Assembly (NCBI GenBank): GCA_029861085.1
Contig: JAOUAE010000070.1
Coordinates: 1 to 6,934, forward strand
Origin: Candidatus Nitrosopumilus sp.
Lineage (GTDB): Archaea; Thermoproteota; Nitrososphaeria; Nitrososphaerales; Nitrosopumilaceae
Reading direction: 5' to 3'
DNA length: 6,934 nucleotides
Below, piece by piece: positions 6,287 through 6,934 of the stretch (the first letter of the stretch is position 1; each line of letters begins with the position of its first letter). The notes below the pieces were generated by a model. That model had not been told where the DNA came from. It did not search any database and saw only the letters and a program-made list of their open reading frames with translations. The position numbers and the translations under genes are program-made.

Positions 6287-6306
6287 CGAGTGACTAAATT
6301 AGCAAC

Positions 6307-6934
6307 ATGGAAGTAATAGAAATTCTTCGTGAAGCTTCAAACAAAATTTATGAAAATGTAAAAGATCTTGCAGGAACTGAACATGCTGCAGGAGATTTCG
6401 GTGTTGGAGCTGGTGGAGATATTTCAAGAAACATAGACATTGTTGCTGAAAAAACTGTCATAGATTATCTTAAAGAAATTGGTTTTAAATGCACAGTACT
6501 AGGCGAAGAATGTGGACAAGTTGAATTATCAGACAAACCAAAAGGATTCATCATCATGGATGCAATTGATGGTTCTGCCAATGCAATACGAGGAGTTCCT
6601 TTTTTCTGTAGTTCCTTAGCATTTGCAACAGAGAATAAACTTAGTTCAATTACAGATGGTGTAATTACAAATCTATCAAATGGAGAAATGTATTGGGCAT
6701 CAAAAAACAAGGGTTCATTTTTCAACAACGAACAAATTAAAGTCCATAAAGAAGATCCAATCTACAAAATAATTGGAATTAACACATCGGGTGCAACAAG
6801 TGACTTGATGAAACGACTACATCCAATATTTGAAAATCACAATCATACAAGACATTTTGGAGCAAATGCTCTAGAAATGGCATTATTTGCTAGAGGATTG
6901 ATGGATGTTTTTATTGATTTGAGAGATAAAATTA
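6307..6934 (+). CDS. Inositol monophosphatase / archaeal fructose-1,6-bisphosphatase family protein, C-terminus cut by window edge
   Basis: It is a Mg2+-dependent sugar-phosphate phosphatase of the lithium-sensitive IMPase superfamily. Archaeal members often dephosphorylate both inositol-1-phosphate and fructose-1,6-bisphosphate, but the substrate cannot be read from the sequence. The window holds 209 codons. Metal-site motifs are visible: GEE at 66-68 (E67, E68) and DAIDGSAN at 85-92 (D85, D88), followed by RGVPFFCSSLA. The later motif RHFGANALEMA (182-192) leads to GLMDVFIDLRDKI, of the DLR-K type seen in archaeal family members. The last metal aspartate lies beyond the edge; full length should be about 260-270 residues. 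ATG 6307 is the first start after an in-frame TAA at 6295-6297. The gene is divergent from the rfcL operon, with no evident functional link. Confidence 0.92.
   Translation, partial: MEVIEILREASNKIYENVKDLAGTEHAAGDFGVGAGGDISRNIDIVAEKTVIDYLKEIGFKCTVLGEECGQVELSDKPKGFIIMDAIDGSANAIRGVPFFCSSLAFATENKLSSITDGVITNLSNGEMYWASKNKGSFFNNEQIKVHKEDPIYKIIGINTSGATSDLMKRLHPIFENHNHTRHFGANALEMALFARGLMDVFIDLRDKI

Noticed and set aside
6465..6728. Minus-strand open frame of 87 codons
   Set aside because: It is the antisense shadow of the IMPase-family gene, whose metal-site motifs are coded on the plus strand over the same bases.
1..6934. CRISPR array, insertion sequence, tRNA or rRNA
   Set aside because: No regularly spaced repeats, transposase-like frame, terminal repeats or tRNA-like cloverleaf could be seen. 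The gene-free stretches are only 82 and 104 bases between transcription units.

Overview
The window looks like part of the chromosome of an ammonia-oxidising archaeon (Nitrososphaerota/Thaumarchaeota, most like Nitrosopumilus). The grounds are an archaeal replication factor C large subunit, a complete biotin-dependent acyl-CoA carboxylase in an archaeal background, AT-rich DNA, promoters with TATA boxes about 26 bases before the start codon, and GTGAT-type Shine-Dalgarno motifs. The lineage is inferred from gene content and style; no database search was made.

Region 1 (1-3530, minus strand) is a three-gene operon read from right to left: carboxyltransferase (pccB-like), biotin carboxylase (accC) and biotin carboxyl carrier protein (BCCP, cut by the left window edge). 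The genes are 6 bases apart, and each upstream stop codon sits inside the ribosome-binding motif of the next gene. Together they encode the acetyl-CoA/propionyl-CoA carboxylase that, in such archaea, makes malonyl-CoA and methylmalonyl-CoA in the 3-hydroxypropionate/4-hydroxybutyrate CO2-fixation cycle.

Region 2 (3531-3634) is a 104-base gap. It holds a weak terminator-like hairpin for the genes to its right, two possible TATA boxes for the carboxylase operon, and two unrelated short inverted repeats that could be operator sites.

Region 3 (3635-6224, minus strand) is a second operon with overlapping ends: a 371-residue protein of unknown function, then the clamp-loader large subunit (rfcL), then a 103-residue cysteine-rich protein. 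The tight packing suggests, but does not prove, that the two unknown proteins relate to DNA replication or repair.

Region 4 (6225-6934) is an 82-base divergent promoter region followed on the plus strand by an inositol monophosphatase / archaeal fructose-1,6-bisphosphatase family gene that runs off the right edge. Both divergent genes appear to be transcribed without a leader.

I saw no mobile element, CRISPR array, tRNA or rRNA. No gene-free stretch is longer than about 105 bases. The most useful leads are the two unknown proteins co-operonic with rfcL, the apparent lack of a PCNA-binding box in RfcL, the specificity residue of the carboxyltransferase, and the stop/Shine-Dalgarno overlaps.
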